Assembly: GCF_000956465.1 (NCBI RefSeq)
Contig: NZ_JYJA01000038.1
Location: forward strand, 1-64,000
Direction of reading: 5' to 3'
DNA: 64,000 nt
Origin: Microbacterium trichothecenolyticum
Lineage (GTDB): Bacteria > Actinomycetota > Actinomycetes > Actinomycetales > Microbacteriaceae
Shown: one piece after another, positions 17,065-25,169 of the stretch
How positions within the stretch are numbered: position 1 is the stretch's first letter
Layout of the letters: every line of letters begins with the position of its first letter
The notes under the pieces: generated by a model
The model's input: only the letters and a program-made list of their open reading frames with translations
Databases searched by the model: none
What the model was told of the DNA's origin: nothing
Translations under genes and position numbers: made by a program

Positions 17065-17760
17065 TCAGTCCTCGTCGCCGAACATGATCTCGTGGCAGAG
17101 GGCGCGGCTCGTGTCCACGTGGCGCAGCGCGACATCGGCTGCCGCGTCGGCGTCGCGCAGCGCGAGAGCCTCGACCAGCTCCCGATGTTCGGCGAGCAGG
17201 ATCTCGGGCGACCGGTTCTGGCGGAGCACCCAGTGGAGCCGGCCCTCGAGCGGCTCGAGGGTCGACGCCAGGATGCGGTTGTGCGCCATGCGCGGGACGG
17301 CGTCGTGGAAGGCCTGATTGAGGTCGGCGATGGCGTCGACGTCGCCCCGCGCGAGCGCCGCATCGGCCTCATCCGCGATGGCTGCGAGCGCCTGGATCTC
17401 GTCGTCGGTCGCCCGCGTGCTCGCCAGGCGTGCGCACTGCACCTCGAGGGCGACGCGCACGTCGAACAGGTCGTCGACGTCCTCCTTCGCCAGCACCGTG
17501 ACGATGACGCCGCGCCGCGGCACATCTTGCACGAATCCCTCGCCCTTCAGCAGGGTGAGCGCTTCGCGCACCGGGACGCGTGAGACGCCCATCTCCTCGG
17601 CGAGCACCCGCTCGACGAGGCGGTCGCCGGGGGCGAATTCGCCGCGCACGATCCGATCGCGAACGAGATCCCTCACTCGTTCGCGCAGCGGCTGGTGCGT
17701 CGCTCCGATCGTGGACATGGCGTCGGTCGGCGTGTGTGTGGCTGAGGTGTGTGGGGTCAT
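17065..17760 (-). CDS. GntR-family (FCD) repressor of the adjacent catabolic cluster
   Basis: A 231-residue regulator. The GntR winged helix occupies residues ~15-80 (LRERVRDLVRDRIVRGEFAPGDRLVERVLAEEMGVSRVPVREAL). An all-helical FCD ligand domain follows, with the usual metal-binding Asp/His pattern (DLNQAFHDAV, AEHRELVEAL, RHVDTSRALCHE). The ATG at 17760 has a GAGGAG ribosome binding site; the frame extends 16 codons upstream but without a better start. Divergent from the amidohydrolase at 17952. Two copies of TGTTGTATAC, one near each start, are probable operators. FCD regulators usually sense an organic acid or sugar acid that is a substrate of the controlled pathway. Confidence 0.92.
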   Translation of the reverse strand: MTPHTSATHTPTDAMSTIGATHQPLRERVRDLVRDRIVRGEFAPGDRLVERVLAEEMGVSRVPVREALTLLKGEGFVQDVPRRGVIVTVLAKEDVDDLFDVRVALEVQCARLASTRATDDEIQALAAIADEADAALARGDVDAIADLNQAFHDAVPRMAHNRILASTLEPLEGRLHWVLRQNRSPEILLAEHRELVEALALRDADAAADVALRHVDTSRALCHEIMFGDED

Positions 17761-17791
17761 GGTCTCTCCTCGGGCAGTGGCCCTCCTTGAC

Positions 17792-17801
17792 TGTTGTATA
17801 C
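17792..17801. promoter_or_regulatory. GntR operator copy 1
   Basis: TGTTGTATAC containing the GTATAC palindrome, 32 bp upstream of the regulator's own start. FCD-type GntR proteins commonly bind TTGTATACAA-like sites. Autorepression is inferred. Confidence 0.6.
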
Positions 17802-17851
17802 GGCACACCGGCCCAGGTCGAGCCGGCGAGAGGTATAAACACCGTCGATGC

Positions 17852-17882
17852 TTGACATAAGCGTCATGCGCTTGATGGATAT
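17852..17882 (+). promoter_or_regulatory. promoter of the catabolic cluster
   Basis: Consensus TTGACA at 17852-17857. The best -10 candidate is GGATAT at 17877-17882 (19-bp spacer). It would start transcription ~60 bp before the amidohydrolase ATG, just upstream of the second operator copy. Confidence 0.45.
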
Positions 17883-17907
17883 AGCGACGGCTTTCCGCTT
17901 GTTCGTA

Positions 17908-17920
17908 TGTTGTATACCAA
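17908..17920. promoter_or_regulatory. GntR operator copy 2
   Basis: TGTTGTATACCAA, with GTTG-N5-CAAC symmetry around TATAC. It shares ten identical bases with copy 1 and lies between the TTGACA promoter and the first structural gene, where bound repressor would block transcription. Confidence 0.65.
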
Positions 17921-17951
17921 CTTGCTCGTCAACGAAGATCGGAGCTGTCCG

Positions 17952-18902
17952 ATGACCCTCATCGACGTCCACCACCACCCCACGCTTCCCGGGCTTGTCG
18001 CCCACCAGGAGCGTCGCGGGCTCCCGGTCTTCCGTGGCGGGCCTGCGTGGAACCCCGAGATCGCACTCGAGCAGATGGCGATCACCGGAACCACGATGTC
18101 GGTTCTGTCGGTCCCCGCGGATCTGTCGTGGGCGGGCCCCGATCTCGCCGCCGTGACCGACGACCTGAACGACGAGCTCGCCGGCATCGTGGGGGAGGAA
18201 CCGACCCGCTTCGGCGCGTTCGCCACGCTCCCGATGCCCGACCCCGACCTGTCGACAGCGCACGCGGTCTCGGCGCTGGACAGCGGCCGGTTCGAGGGCG
18301 TCGCGATGCTGACCAGCTATCAGGGCGCCTACCTCGCGCAGCCGGAATACGCCGGACTCCTCCAGGAGCTCGACGCCCGCGACGCGGTGGTGTTCATGCA
18401 CCCGATCCTGGTGTTCGACGCTCCTGCCGGCCTGCCGGGACCCCTTCTGGAGGGGACGTTCGACACGACGCGTGCGGTCACCGCGCTCGCCGCGGCAAAC
18501 GTGTTCGAGCGGTTCCCGCGGATCCGGTTCGTCTTCCCCCACACCGGCGGCATGGTGCCGTACATCAAGTGGCGCATCGCGATGCACGCCCTGCAGGGCG
18601 GCGACTGGAACGTGCCGGTGACCGCAGAGGGTCTCGAGGCCGAGATCCGCAAGCTCGACGGGCTCTACTACGACACCACGCTCAACCTGGGTCCGCTGCT
18701 CCAGCTCGAGCGCACCGACCGCATCCTGTTCGGCACCGACGTGCCGTGGGCCAACGAGTCGATCCTGCCGCTGGAGCGCGACTACGCGACTCGGGTGCGC
18801 GACGGCTGGACGGCCGAGCAGGTCGCCGCGGTGTCGAGCCGGAACGCGCTGCGCATCCTCCCGCACGCCGGGCGCCGCCTGGGCGTGGAGGTGGCGGAGT
18901 GA
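17952..18902 (+). CDS. amidohydrolase-2 (ACMSD-like) family protein
   Basis: A 316-residue TIM-barrel metalloenzyme. Metal ligands are recognisable: the N-terminal H-x-H (IDVHHHP), a mid-barrel His (VFMHPIL), PHTGG and the late Asp (ILFGTDVPWA). The segment FPRIRFVFPHTGGMVPYIKWR is typical of the 2-amino-3-carboxymuconate-semialdehyde decarboxylase branch, whose members decarboxylate aromatic or muconate acids or hydrolyse lactones. First gene of the GntR-controlled cluster; start ATG 17952 with a GGAG ribosome binding site. Its stop overlaps the next start (GTGA). Role here: probably hydrolysis or decarboxylation of a cyclic intermediate; the substrate cannot be read from sequence. Confidence 0.88.
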   Translation: MTLIDVHHHPTLPGLVAHQERRGLPVFRGGPAWNPEIALEQMAITGTTMSVLSVPADLSWAGPDLAAVTDDLNDELAGIVGEEPTRFGAFATLPMPDPDLSTAHAVSALDSGRFEGVAMLTSYQGAYLAQPEYAGLLQELDARDAVVFMHPILVFDAPAGLPGPLLEGTFDTTRAVTALAAANVFERFPRIRFVFPHTGGMVPYIKWRIAMHALQGGDWNVPVTAEGLEAEIRKLDGLYYDTTLNLGPLLQLERTDRILFGTDVPWANESILPLERDYATRVRDGWTAEQVAAVSSRNALRILPHAGRRLGVEVAE

Positions 18903-19969
18903 CGCGCATCGGCTCCGACATCAGCCTCGTCCGGGTCGGCGATCTGTGGGGGCACGGCCCGGCGCTGCTCGACACGCTGCACGCGCAGGGCCTCGAGGGC
19001 GTCAACATCCGCACCCTCACCGATCTGTCGCCCACCCTCGACAGGGGGGAGCTGGATGCCTTCCGCCGGCGCGCCGACGAACTCGGCATGTACGTGGAGA
19101 TGGGCGTCGGAAAGATCAACCCCTACATGACCGCGGAGCTGCCCGAGGTGCGCGCACTGGGCGACGGCGACTTCATCGCCGGCATGGAGCGCATGTTCGC
19201 CGCTTGCGCAGAGATGGGCTGGAGCACACTGTGGACGGCGTGCGCGGGCGTCAAGGAGTACGCGGCACCGTACGACACCGACCGCGCCCGCCGAGAGGCG
19301 CCCTGGCCCGACCAGCTGCGGGCCATCAGCAGCCTCGTCGACAAGCTGCTCCCCGCGCTCCGGCACTACGACCTCGTGTTGGGCATCGAAACGCACGAGG
19401 AGATCACCACCCGCGAACTCCTGCGCATCGTCGAGGGTGCGGACGATCCGCACGTCGGCATCTGCCTCGACCCTGCGAACCCGATTGCTCGGGGAGAGGA
19501 CCCGCGCGCGGCGGTCGAGCGCGTCGCGCCGCACGTCGTCAGCACTCAGCTGCGCGACATCCGTGTCCATCCGTCTCCTGAGGGGAACGGGCTCACCCGC
19601 TTCCTGCGGCCCTGCGGTGAGGGGCAGCTCGACTGGGACGAGATCCTTGGCATCATCCTCGCTGCCAACCCGGCGCTGAACCTCACCATCGAGGGCGTCG
19701 GGGGATGGTCAGGGCGCAGTGACGTCCCGATCGCCGACCCCTTCTGGGTGGGACTTCACCCCGAGCTGGACGATGCGGACCTCGACGCGCTGCACGCCCT
19801 GGCCGCCTCTTCCGCGCGCGCCGCCGCCGACGGCAGCGGTCCGTCGTTCTCCGACCTCGACGTCTTCCTTCCCGACCAGCGCACGACGCACGACGCCTTC
19901 GTCGCCCGGTCGGCCTCGCACCTGCGCTCCGTGCTCGCCGAGCGCGCAGCATCCGTCCCCTCCCGTTAG
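18899..19969 (+). CDS. xylose-isomerase-like TIM-barrel protein, copy A
   Basis: A 356-residue AP_endonuc_2/sugar phosphate isomerase-epimerase superfamily barrel. GTG start at 18899 overlaps the amidohydrolase stop, with GGAGG upstream. Of the usual E-D-H-E metal set, Glu (LGIETHEEI), Asp (CLDPANP) and the last Glu (TIEGVGG) are present, but the His position reads VSTQLRD, so it is replaced by Gln. Paralogous to the gene at 21425 (shared DLSPTLD, GKxNP, THEEI, RGEDP, IEG blocks), which keeps the His. Such barrels isomerise or epimerise sugars or cleave C-glycosides; with a changed metal site this copy may bind metal differently or act as a partner subunit. Confidence 0.85.
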   Translation: MTRIGSDISLVRVGDLWGHGPALLDTLHAQGLEGVNIRTLTDLSPTLDRGELDAFRRRADELGMYVEMGVGKINPYMTAELPEVRALGDGDFIAGMERMFAACAEMGWSTLWTACAGVKEYAAPYDTDRARREAPWPDQLRAISSLVDKLLPALRHYDLVLGIETHEEITTRELLRIVEGADDPHVGICLDPANPIARGEDPRAAVERVAPHVVSTQLRDIRVHPSPEGNGLTRFLRPCGEGQLDWDEILGIILAANPALNLTIEGVGGWSGRSDVPIADPFWVGLHPELDDADLDALHALAASSARAAADGSGPSFSDLDVFLPDQRTTHDAFVARSASHLRSVLAERAASVPSR

Positions 19970-19976
19970 GAGCATC

Positions 19977-21428
19977 ATGTCCACGACCCTCACCGTCACC
20001 CCGATCGAGCAGCTCGCCGACGCCGTCGAGTGCGATGTGCTGTACCCGGGCACGGCGGCGTACGACCTCGCCCGCCGCCTCTGGAATGCCGACATCGACC
20101 GCCGCCCCGCAGCGATCGTGCGGGTGCGGAACGCGGAGGACGTGTCGGCGGCGCTGCGCTGGACGACGGCCCACGGCTACCCGATCACGGTCCGCAGCGG
20201 CGGTCACAACCTCGCCGGCACGGCGGCGATGGACGGCGCGGTGCAGATCGACACGCGCCTCATCGACGGCATCGAGATCGACGAGGAGGCCGGCCTCATC
20301 CGGGTCGGGGGCGGCTGCAACTGGGGGCAGGTCGACCGTGCGTGCGAGGGGACCGGTCTCGTCGTGCCTGCCGGCGTGGTGTCGCACACCGGTGTTGCGG
20401 GGCTCACGCTCGGCGGCGGCTTCGGATACCTCGCGCGCCAGCACGGCGCGACCGTGGACCACCTCGAGTCGATCGAGGTCGTCGTCGCCGACGGCAGCAT
20501 CCTCGAAGTGAGTGCGACGTCGCACCCCGACCTGTTCCGGGCCATGAAGGGCGCCGGCCACAACTACGGCGTCGCGACGCGCTTCACGTTCCGCCCGCAG
20601 CGGCTCGCTGGCCTGGCCACGGTGCGCCTCGCACTGTTCGCCGCGGACGACCGCCGGGCGATCATGCAGCGCTTCGCCGCGCGCGGCATCGGGATGCCGT
20701 CAGAGGTCGGCACATACCTGCGGCTGTACCGGGCACCCGAGTTCTGGAGTCAGATCCCCGCTGAGCACCGCGGCCAGCCGATCCTGTCGCTCGCGACCAT
20801 CCGCTACGGCGACCCGGCCGACGAGCCCGAGGCGACCGCGCCGATCTTCGAGGGGTTCACACCGATCTACCTCGACGTGCGCACGATGCCGCACGTCACG
20901 CTGCAGCACCAGACCGACGACGAGTTCCGCTACGGCCTGCGCCACTACTGGAAGCACACCTTCATCGAGGAGCTCACCGACGATGTGATCGACACGATCA
21001 TCGAGCAGTCGGATCTCTATCCGGGCCGCGCACTGAACTCCAGCGCGTTCATCTCGCATCAGGTGATGTGCCCGTTCGAGATCATCGCGGGGCCCGGCAC
21101 AGCACGTGAGGGACGCGACGACGCGCTGCCCACGGGTCGCGTCATGAACTACTCCGCCAACATCGGGGCGGACTGGGAGTATCCGTCGGAGAAGGCTCCG
21201 CTGGTCGAATGGGCTCGCGGGTTCTCCGACGCGCTCGCACCTTCCAAGCGCGGCACCTACATCAACTTCGCGTCGGTGCAGGGTGATGACGAGGTGGCCA
21301 AGGCGGTGTACGGCGCGAAGTACGACGACCTCGCCGCGACCAAGCGCCGGTACGACCCCGAGAACGTCTTCCGCCGGGGCCTGGTCGACCTGTCGGACCC
21401 CGGCGACGACAAGGGCGCCGACGCATGA
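19977..21428 (+). CDS. BBE-type FAD-dependent oxidase (PCMH fold)
   Basis: A 483-residue flavoprotein. The FAD-binding PCMH domain spans ~40-215; His77 in VRSGGHN is the expected covalent FAD attachment. The second, cysteinyl link of bicovalent enzymes is absent: where they have CPTVG this protein has VSHTG before GLTLGGGFG, so the FAD is probably bound by His only. The C-terminal BBE segment (KRRYDPENVFRR) is present. Relatives include 6-hydroxy-D-nicotine oxidase and oligosaccharide oxidases, which transfer hydride from an alcohol or amine to O2. ATG 19977 has TTAGGAG as ribosome binding site. No signal peptide: a cytosolic oxidation step in the cluster. Confidence 0.9.
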   Translation: MSTTLTVTPIEQLADAVECDVLYPGTAAYDLARRLWNADIDRRPAAIVRVRNAEDVSAALRWTTAHGYPITVRSGGHNLAGTAAMDGAVQIDTRLIDGIEIDEEAGLIRVGGGCNWGQVDRACEGTGLVVPAGVVSHTGVAGLTLGGGFGYLARQHGATVDHLESIEVVVADGSILEVSATSHPDLFRAMKGAGHNYGVATRFTFRPQRLAGLATVRLALFAADDRRAIMQRFAARGIGMPSEVGTYLRLYRAPEFWSQIPAEHRGQPILSLATIRYGDPADEPEATAPIFEGFTPIYLDVRTMPHVTLQHQTDDEFRYGLRHYWKHTFIEELTDDVIDTIIEQSDLYPGRALNSSAFISHQVMCPFEIIAGPGTAREGRDDALPTGRVMNYSANIGADWEYPSEKAPLVEWARGFSDALAPSKRGTYINFASVQGDDEVAKAVYGAKYDDLAATKRRYDPENVFRRGLVDLSDPGDDKGADA

Positions 21429-22495
21429 GCCTGATCCGGGTCGGCACCGACTCCACGAAGCTGCCCGGCGCGTTCACGCACGACGCTCACTGGGTCATCG
21501 AGCGGGTCGCCGAGCTGGGGCTGGACGGGGTGTTCTTCCGCGACATCCTCGATCTCAGCCCGACGCTCGATGCCCGGGAGCTGGCCGACGTCGCCGCCGC
21601 GGCCGCCGAGCGCGGCCTCTATCTCGAGGCGGGGGCCGGCAAGGTCAACCCGTTCGCGATGCCCGAGGACGCGACGACACGTGGGCTCGGCGGCGGTGAC
21701 TGGCTCACAGGCATGCGGCGCAAGCTCGAGGCCGCCGCGGGGTGCGGAATCAGGGAGGTGTGGGCCGCGACGACGAACTACCAGTTCCGGCTGCGCGGCC
21801 TGCGCGCCTGCGACCGCTTCCGCACGGATGTGTCGTGGCCCGAGCAGCTGGCGGCGACCGCGCGCGTGCTGGACATGCTGGCGCCGGTGCTGCGCGACCT
21901 CGGTCTGCATCTGAACCTCGAGACGCACGAAGAGATCTCGAGCTTCGAGGTCGTGCGCCTCGTCGAGGACTCCGGCCCGGACGCGTTCGGCATCACGTTC
22001 GACTCGGCCAACGTGGTGATCCGCGGCGAGGACCCCGTCGAGGCCGCCCGTCGTGTCGCCCCGTACACGCGCCAGACCCATCTTCGCGATGTCGTGGTCG
22101 TCCCCAACGAGCACGGCATCGGTCGCCTCATCACGCCCATCGGCGAGGGAGTCATCGACTGGGACGGGGTCCTGAATGCCTTGGCGTCTGCGCCGGCGCG
22201 GAACTACTCGATCGAGGGCCTCTTCCCGGGCATGCGCGAGGACCCGGGCACCGAGATGTCGCTGTTCGTCGACGACCCGGAGTGGCGTGCCTCGCACACC
22301 GACCTGAGCGACGCCGAGCTGGCCTGGGCGCGCGGTCATGCGGAGGCGTTCGCCTCGGCAGACGACATGCGTGCAACCGAGGCGCGCCTGCGCGCGACGG
22401 TGACCGATGACGCGGCGATGAGCTTCATCGTCGACAGCGCGCGAGTGCTGCGCGACCTCCTGCTCGACCGAGCGCCGCGCCCGGTCGCGGTCTGA
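21425..22495 (+). CDS. xylose-isomerase-like TIM-barrel protein, copy B
   Basis: A 356-residue barrel of the same superfamily and length as copy A. Start ATG 21425 overlaps the oxidase stop by four bases, so the two are translationally coupled. The full metal set is visible: Glu (LNLETHEEI), Asp (TFDSANV), His (RQTHLRD) and Glu (YSIEGLF). A catalytic isomerase, epimerase or lyase role on the product of the oxidase is likely, since oxidation of a sugar carbon next to a TIM-barrel lyase is an established logic in C-glycoside breakdown; this link is inference. The position directly after the oxidase, with the variant copy A before it, suggests the pair arose by duplication. Confidence 0.87.
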   Translation: MSLIRVGTDSTKLPGAFTHDAHWVIERVAELGLDGVFFRDILDLSPTLDARELADVAAAAAERGLYLEAGAGKVNPFAMPEDATTRGLGGGDWLTGMRRKLEAAAGCGIREVWAATTNYQFRLRGLRACDRFRTDVSWPEQLAATARVLDMLAPVLRDLGLHLNLETHEEISSFEVVRLVEDSGPDAFGITFDSANVVIRGEDPVEAARRVAPYTRQTHLRDVVVVPNEHGIGRLITPIGEGVIDWDGVLNALASAPARNYSIEGLFPGMREDPGTEMSLFVDDPEWRASHTDLSDAELAWARGHAEAFASADDMRATEARLRATVTDDAAMSFIVDSARVLRDLLLDRAPRPVAV

Positions 22496-22536
22496 CACCA
22501 GAGCCAACCCGAAACACCCGAATGAAAGGCAGAACC

Positions 22537-23820
22537 ATGGCACGCAAGCACGTCCGACGAAGCACCATCGTGCTCGCCACGAGCGCCTCGGCGGCGCTCC
22601 TTCTCGCCGGCTGCGCCGGCTCGGCCGACGCCGGCGACGGAGAGGAGCCGCAGACGATCACGTTCGCGTACTCCATCGCAGCCGACGCGCAGGACTGGTA
22701 CGAACAGCTCGCGCAGAGCTACATGGACAGCCACCCGGGCGTCACCATCGAGATCCAGAAGTACGGTCTCGACGGCTACCCGTCGCTGCTCAACACCCAG
22801 CTGAATGCGGGAAACGGCCCTGACGTGTTCTACGCGCTCTCCGGCACCGGCCAGAATCCCTCGGTCGGCCCGCTCGCCGATGCAGGCCTGGTGCTTCCGC
22901 TCGACAGCGAGGTCCTCGAGGAGTCTCTGCCCGAGGCCGTGCAGGCCGGGTGGGTGTTCGACGGAACGTTCTACGGGGTGCCCACCTCGGTGCAGGTGAA
23001 CGGGCTCGTCATGAACGCGCCGCTCGCCGAGGATTCCGGCATCGAGTGGACCGCCGACACGACCCTGGAAGACCTCGCGGCCCAGTGCGGCGGGGCATCG
23101 GACGACGGCATCGCCGTGCTCGGCCTCGCCGGCGCAGTTCCCACGGCACCCGCGATCACGGCGCTCGGTTTCGCGGCGAGCACGGTCTACGGCCCTGAGC
23201 CCGACTGGAACGATCAGCGCGCGGCAGGCGACACCACCTTCGCCGCGTCCGACGGCTGGAAGGACGCGCTGCAGGCCATCAAGGACCTCGACGACGCCGG
23301 CTGCATGCAGCCCGGTGCCGAGGGCGCCGGCTTCGACGCACTGACGAACGGGGTCGCAGGCGGCACGATGCTCGCCTTCGCGGCGCCGAGCAGCGCGACG
23401 GTGACGCTCGCGAACGCCTCCGGGGGCGCGCTGCAGATGGCCGTGCTGCCGATGCCGGCGCCCGAGGGCCTCGACCCGAAGGTGCTGCTCACCAGCACCG
23501 ACGGCATCGCGGGCAATGCCAAGACGAAGAGCCCCGAGCTCGTCAAGGACTTCATCCAGTGGTCGGCGGAGCCCGAGCAGGCGGCCATGATGGCCGAGAT
23601 CCAGGGCACGCTTCCGCTGGGCGGCGACACGGCCGAACTGCCCGAGGCCTACCAGAGCTCGCAGGAGCTGCTCACCGCCGAGGGCACGCGTCCGTACCCG
23701 CCCGTCGACTGGCCGAACGGCGCCGTGTTCGACGCGCTCGGCACCGGCGTGACCGGCATCCTCACCGGACAGCTCACGATCGAGCAGGTTCTGGAGTCGA
23801 TGGACACCGCCTGGGGTTGA
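22537..23820 (+). CDS. extracellular solute-binding lipoprotein (ABC, family 1)
   Basis: A 427-residue substrate-binding protein. Lipobox LLLAGC anchors it at the outer face of the membrane. The SBP_bac_1 fold is visible from EEPQTITFAYSIAADAQDWYEQLAQSYMDSHPGVTIEIQ through the AGNGPDVFYALSG motif to the C-terminal helices. I chose ATG 22537, with AAAGG seven bases upstream; an in-frame ATG at 22522 would add five residues. Proteins of this family bind oligosaccharides or related polyols. No permease or ATPase gene accompanies it: the next gene is a cytosolic M24-like protein. Its transporter must be elsewhere, or was lost. Confidence 0.9.
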   Translation: MARKHVRRSTIVLATSASAALLLAGCAGSADAGDGEEPQTITFAYSIAADAQDWYEQLAQSYMDSHPGVTIEIQKYGLDGYPSLLNTQLNAGNGPDVFYALSGTGQNPSVGPLADAGLVLPLDSEVLEESLPEAVQAGWVFDGTFYGVPTSVQVNGLVMNAPLAEDSGIEWTADTTLEDLAAQCGGASDDGIAVLGLAGAVPTAPAITALGFAASTVYGPEPDWNDQRAAGDTTFAASDGWKDALQAIKDLDDAGCMQPGAEGAGFDALTNGVAGGTMLAFAAPSSATVTLANASGGALQMAVLPMPAPEGLDPKVLLTSTDGIAGNAKTKSPELVKDFIQWSAEPEQAAMMAEIQGTLPLGGDTAELPEAYQSSQELLTAEGTRPYPPVDWPNGAVFDALGTGVTGILTGQLTIEQVLESMDTAWG

Positions 23821-23897
23821 TCCACCCGGGGGAGAGGGCGCGGCGCCGCATCCTCTCCCACACCCGTCGTCCTGCACAGCCGACAGAGAGCTCCGAC

Positions 23898-25136
23898 ATG
23901 CCACCGGCCCGCACACCGTTCCCCCGACCGACCCTGCACGAACGCGATCGTCGATGGGCGGTCGTGCGGGAGCTGATGGACGCAGATGACCTCTCGGGGG
24001 TCGTCGCCTTCGGCAGCACGTTCGATCGCACCGACGTGTACCTGGCTGGTGAGGCCATCCCCGGTGGCATCGTCGCGATTCCGCGCGACGGTGAGCCCGC
24101 TCTCCTCTCGGGAGTGGGCGCGGTCGCTCTGCTGAGGTCCGACGACCAGGGTCGGCGGCTCGCCGACGCGCGATGGATCGCGGACCTGCGCACCGGCCCC
24201 CCGCCCCTGCTGATCGCCGAGGTGCTGCGCACGTGGCGCATCGGTCGTGGGCGCGTCGGAGTGATCGGCCTGGGCGGTGCGTCCCCATTCGGCGGCGGCA
24301 TCCCACACGGAGCCTGGGAGATGATCACGGCGGCGACGCCCGACGTCGAATGGGTCGACATCACGCTCTCCTTCGCGCGGGCGCGCCTGGTGAAGAGCCC
24401 GCAGGAGCAGGAGCTGTTCCGTCACGCGGCCGAGATCGGCGAGCACGCCAGCCGCGTGTTCCTGGATGCCGCGCGCGTCGGTGCGCGCGAGAGCGACGTG
24501 TACGCGGCGGTCGAGGCCGAGATCACGCGCCGGGGCGGTCACAGCGCCGGACCCGGGATGATCCTCCGCAGCGGGAACCCCGCCTTCGGCGGTCCCATCG
24601 AATGGGGCTGGGCCGGCGGCGAGCCGCCGATCCTCCGTCCGGGCGACTCGATCGGCGCGGAGATCTTCGCCTGCTGGGCAGGGCTGGAGTCGCAGCAGCA
24701 GATGCACGTGCAGTTCGGATCCGACGACGTGCACCGCCGTCTCGCGGATGCCGCCCGCGCAGCCTACGAGGCGGGAGTCGCCGCCACCCGGCCGGGCGTC
24801 CTGTTCTCGGACGTGTACGCCGCGATGCACGCGGAGATCGTCGCGGCCGACGTGTGGAGCCGGCCACCCGTGGTGCAGACCGTCTCACCCGGCCTGTACA
24901 ACAGCCCGATGTGGGTCAACGCCCAGGGTCGTGCCGACCTCGACGGCTATCCGATCCCCGGGGTCGTTCCCGCAGACGGCGACTTCGAACTCCGCGCGGG
25001 CATGGCGTTCGCGTTCCAGCCCGCCGCACTCATCGGACTCCGCCAGGTGTGCATCGGCGGCGCGGTCCTCGTGACGGCCGGGGGATGCGAGGAGCTCAAC
25101 GCGCTCGCCACGCGATCGCACATCGTCGAGCCCTAG
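23898..25136 (+). CDS. M24 (Xaa-Pro peptidase/creatinase) fold protein with altered metal site
   Basis: A 412-residue protein with a creatinase-like N-domain (residues ~1-155) and a C-terminal pita-bread domain (~160-412; FARARLVKSPQEQELFRHAAEIGEHASRVF). Active M24 metalloproteases use D, D, H, E, E. Here the matching positions read GAEIFACWAGLESQQ, VSPGLYNSP (no GHGIG His), AFAFQPAAL (Gln for the Glu of EPG) and RQVCIGGAVLVT. All five ligands appear changed, so it is probably not a metallopeptidase. Creatinase shows that this fold can hydrolyse C-N bonds without metal, so a hydrolase in the same pathway remains possible. Last gene of the cluster; the ribosome binding site (AGAGAG) is weak. 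Confidence 0.82.
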   Translation: MPPARTPFPRPTLHERDRRWAVVRELMDADDLSGVVAFGSTFDRTDVYLAGEAIPGGIVAIPRDGEPALLSGVGAVALLRSDDQGRRLADARWIADLRTGPPPLLIAEVLRTWRIGRGRVGVIGLGGASPFGGGIPHGAWEMITAATPDVEWVDITLSFARARLVKSPQEQELFRHAAEIGEHASRVFLDAARVGARESDVYAAVEAEITRRGGHSAGPGMILRSGNPAFGGPIEWGWAGGEPPILRPGDSIGAEIFACWAGLESQQQMHVQFGSDDVHRRLADAARAAYEAGVAATRPGVLFSDVYAAMHAEIVAADVWSRPPVVQTVSPGLYNSPMWVNAQGRADLDGYPIPGVVPADGDFELRAGMAFAFQPAALIGLRQVCIGGAVLVTAGGCEELNALATRSHIVEP

Positions 25137-25137
25137 G

Positions 25138-25153
25138 CGCGGGCGGGCCCGCG
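25138..25153. terminator. short GC hairpin ending the catabolic cluster
   Basis: Six-bp stem CGCGGG/CCCGCG with a four-base loop just after the M24 stop, between convergent genes. Confidence 0.35.
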
Positions 25154-25169
25154 GCATCCGTGATCCGGA

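Noticed and set aside
17794..17920. The two TGTTGTATAC copies as a transposon or integration footprint
   Set aside because: They are direct copies with an internal palindrome next to each promoter and no mobile gene between; an operator pair explains them better.
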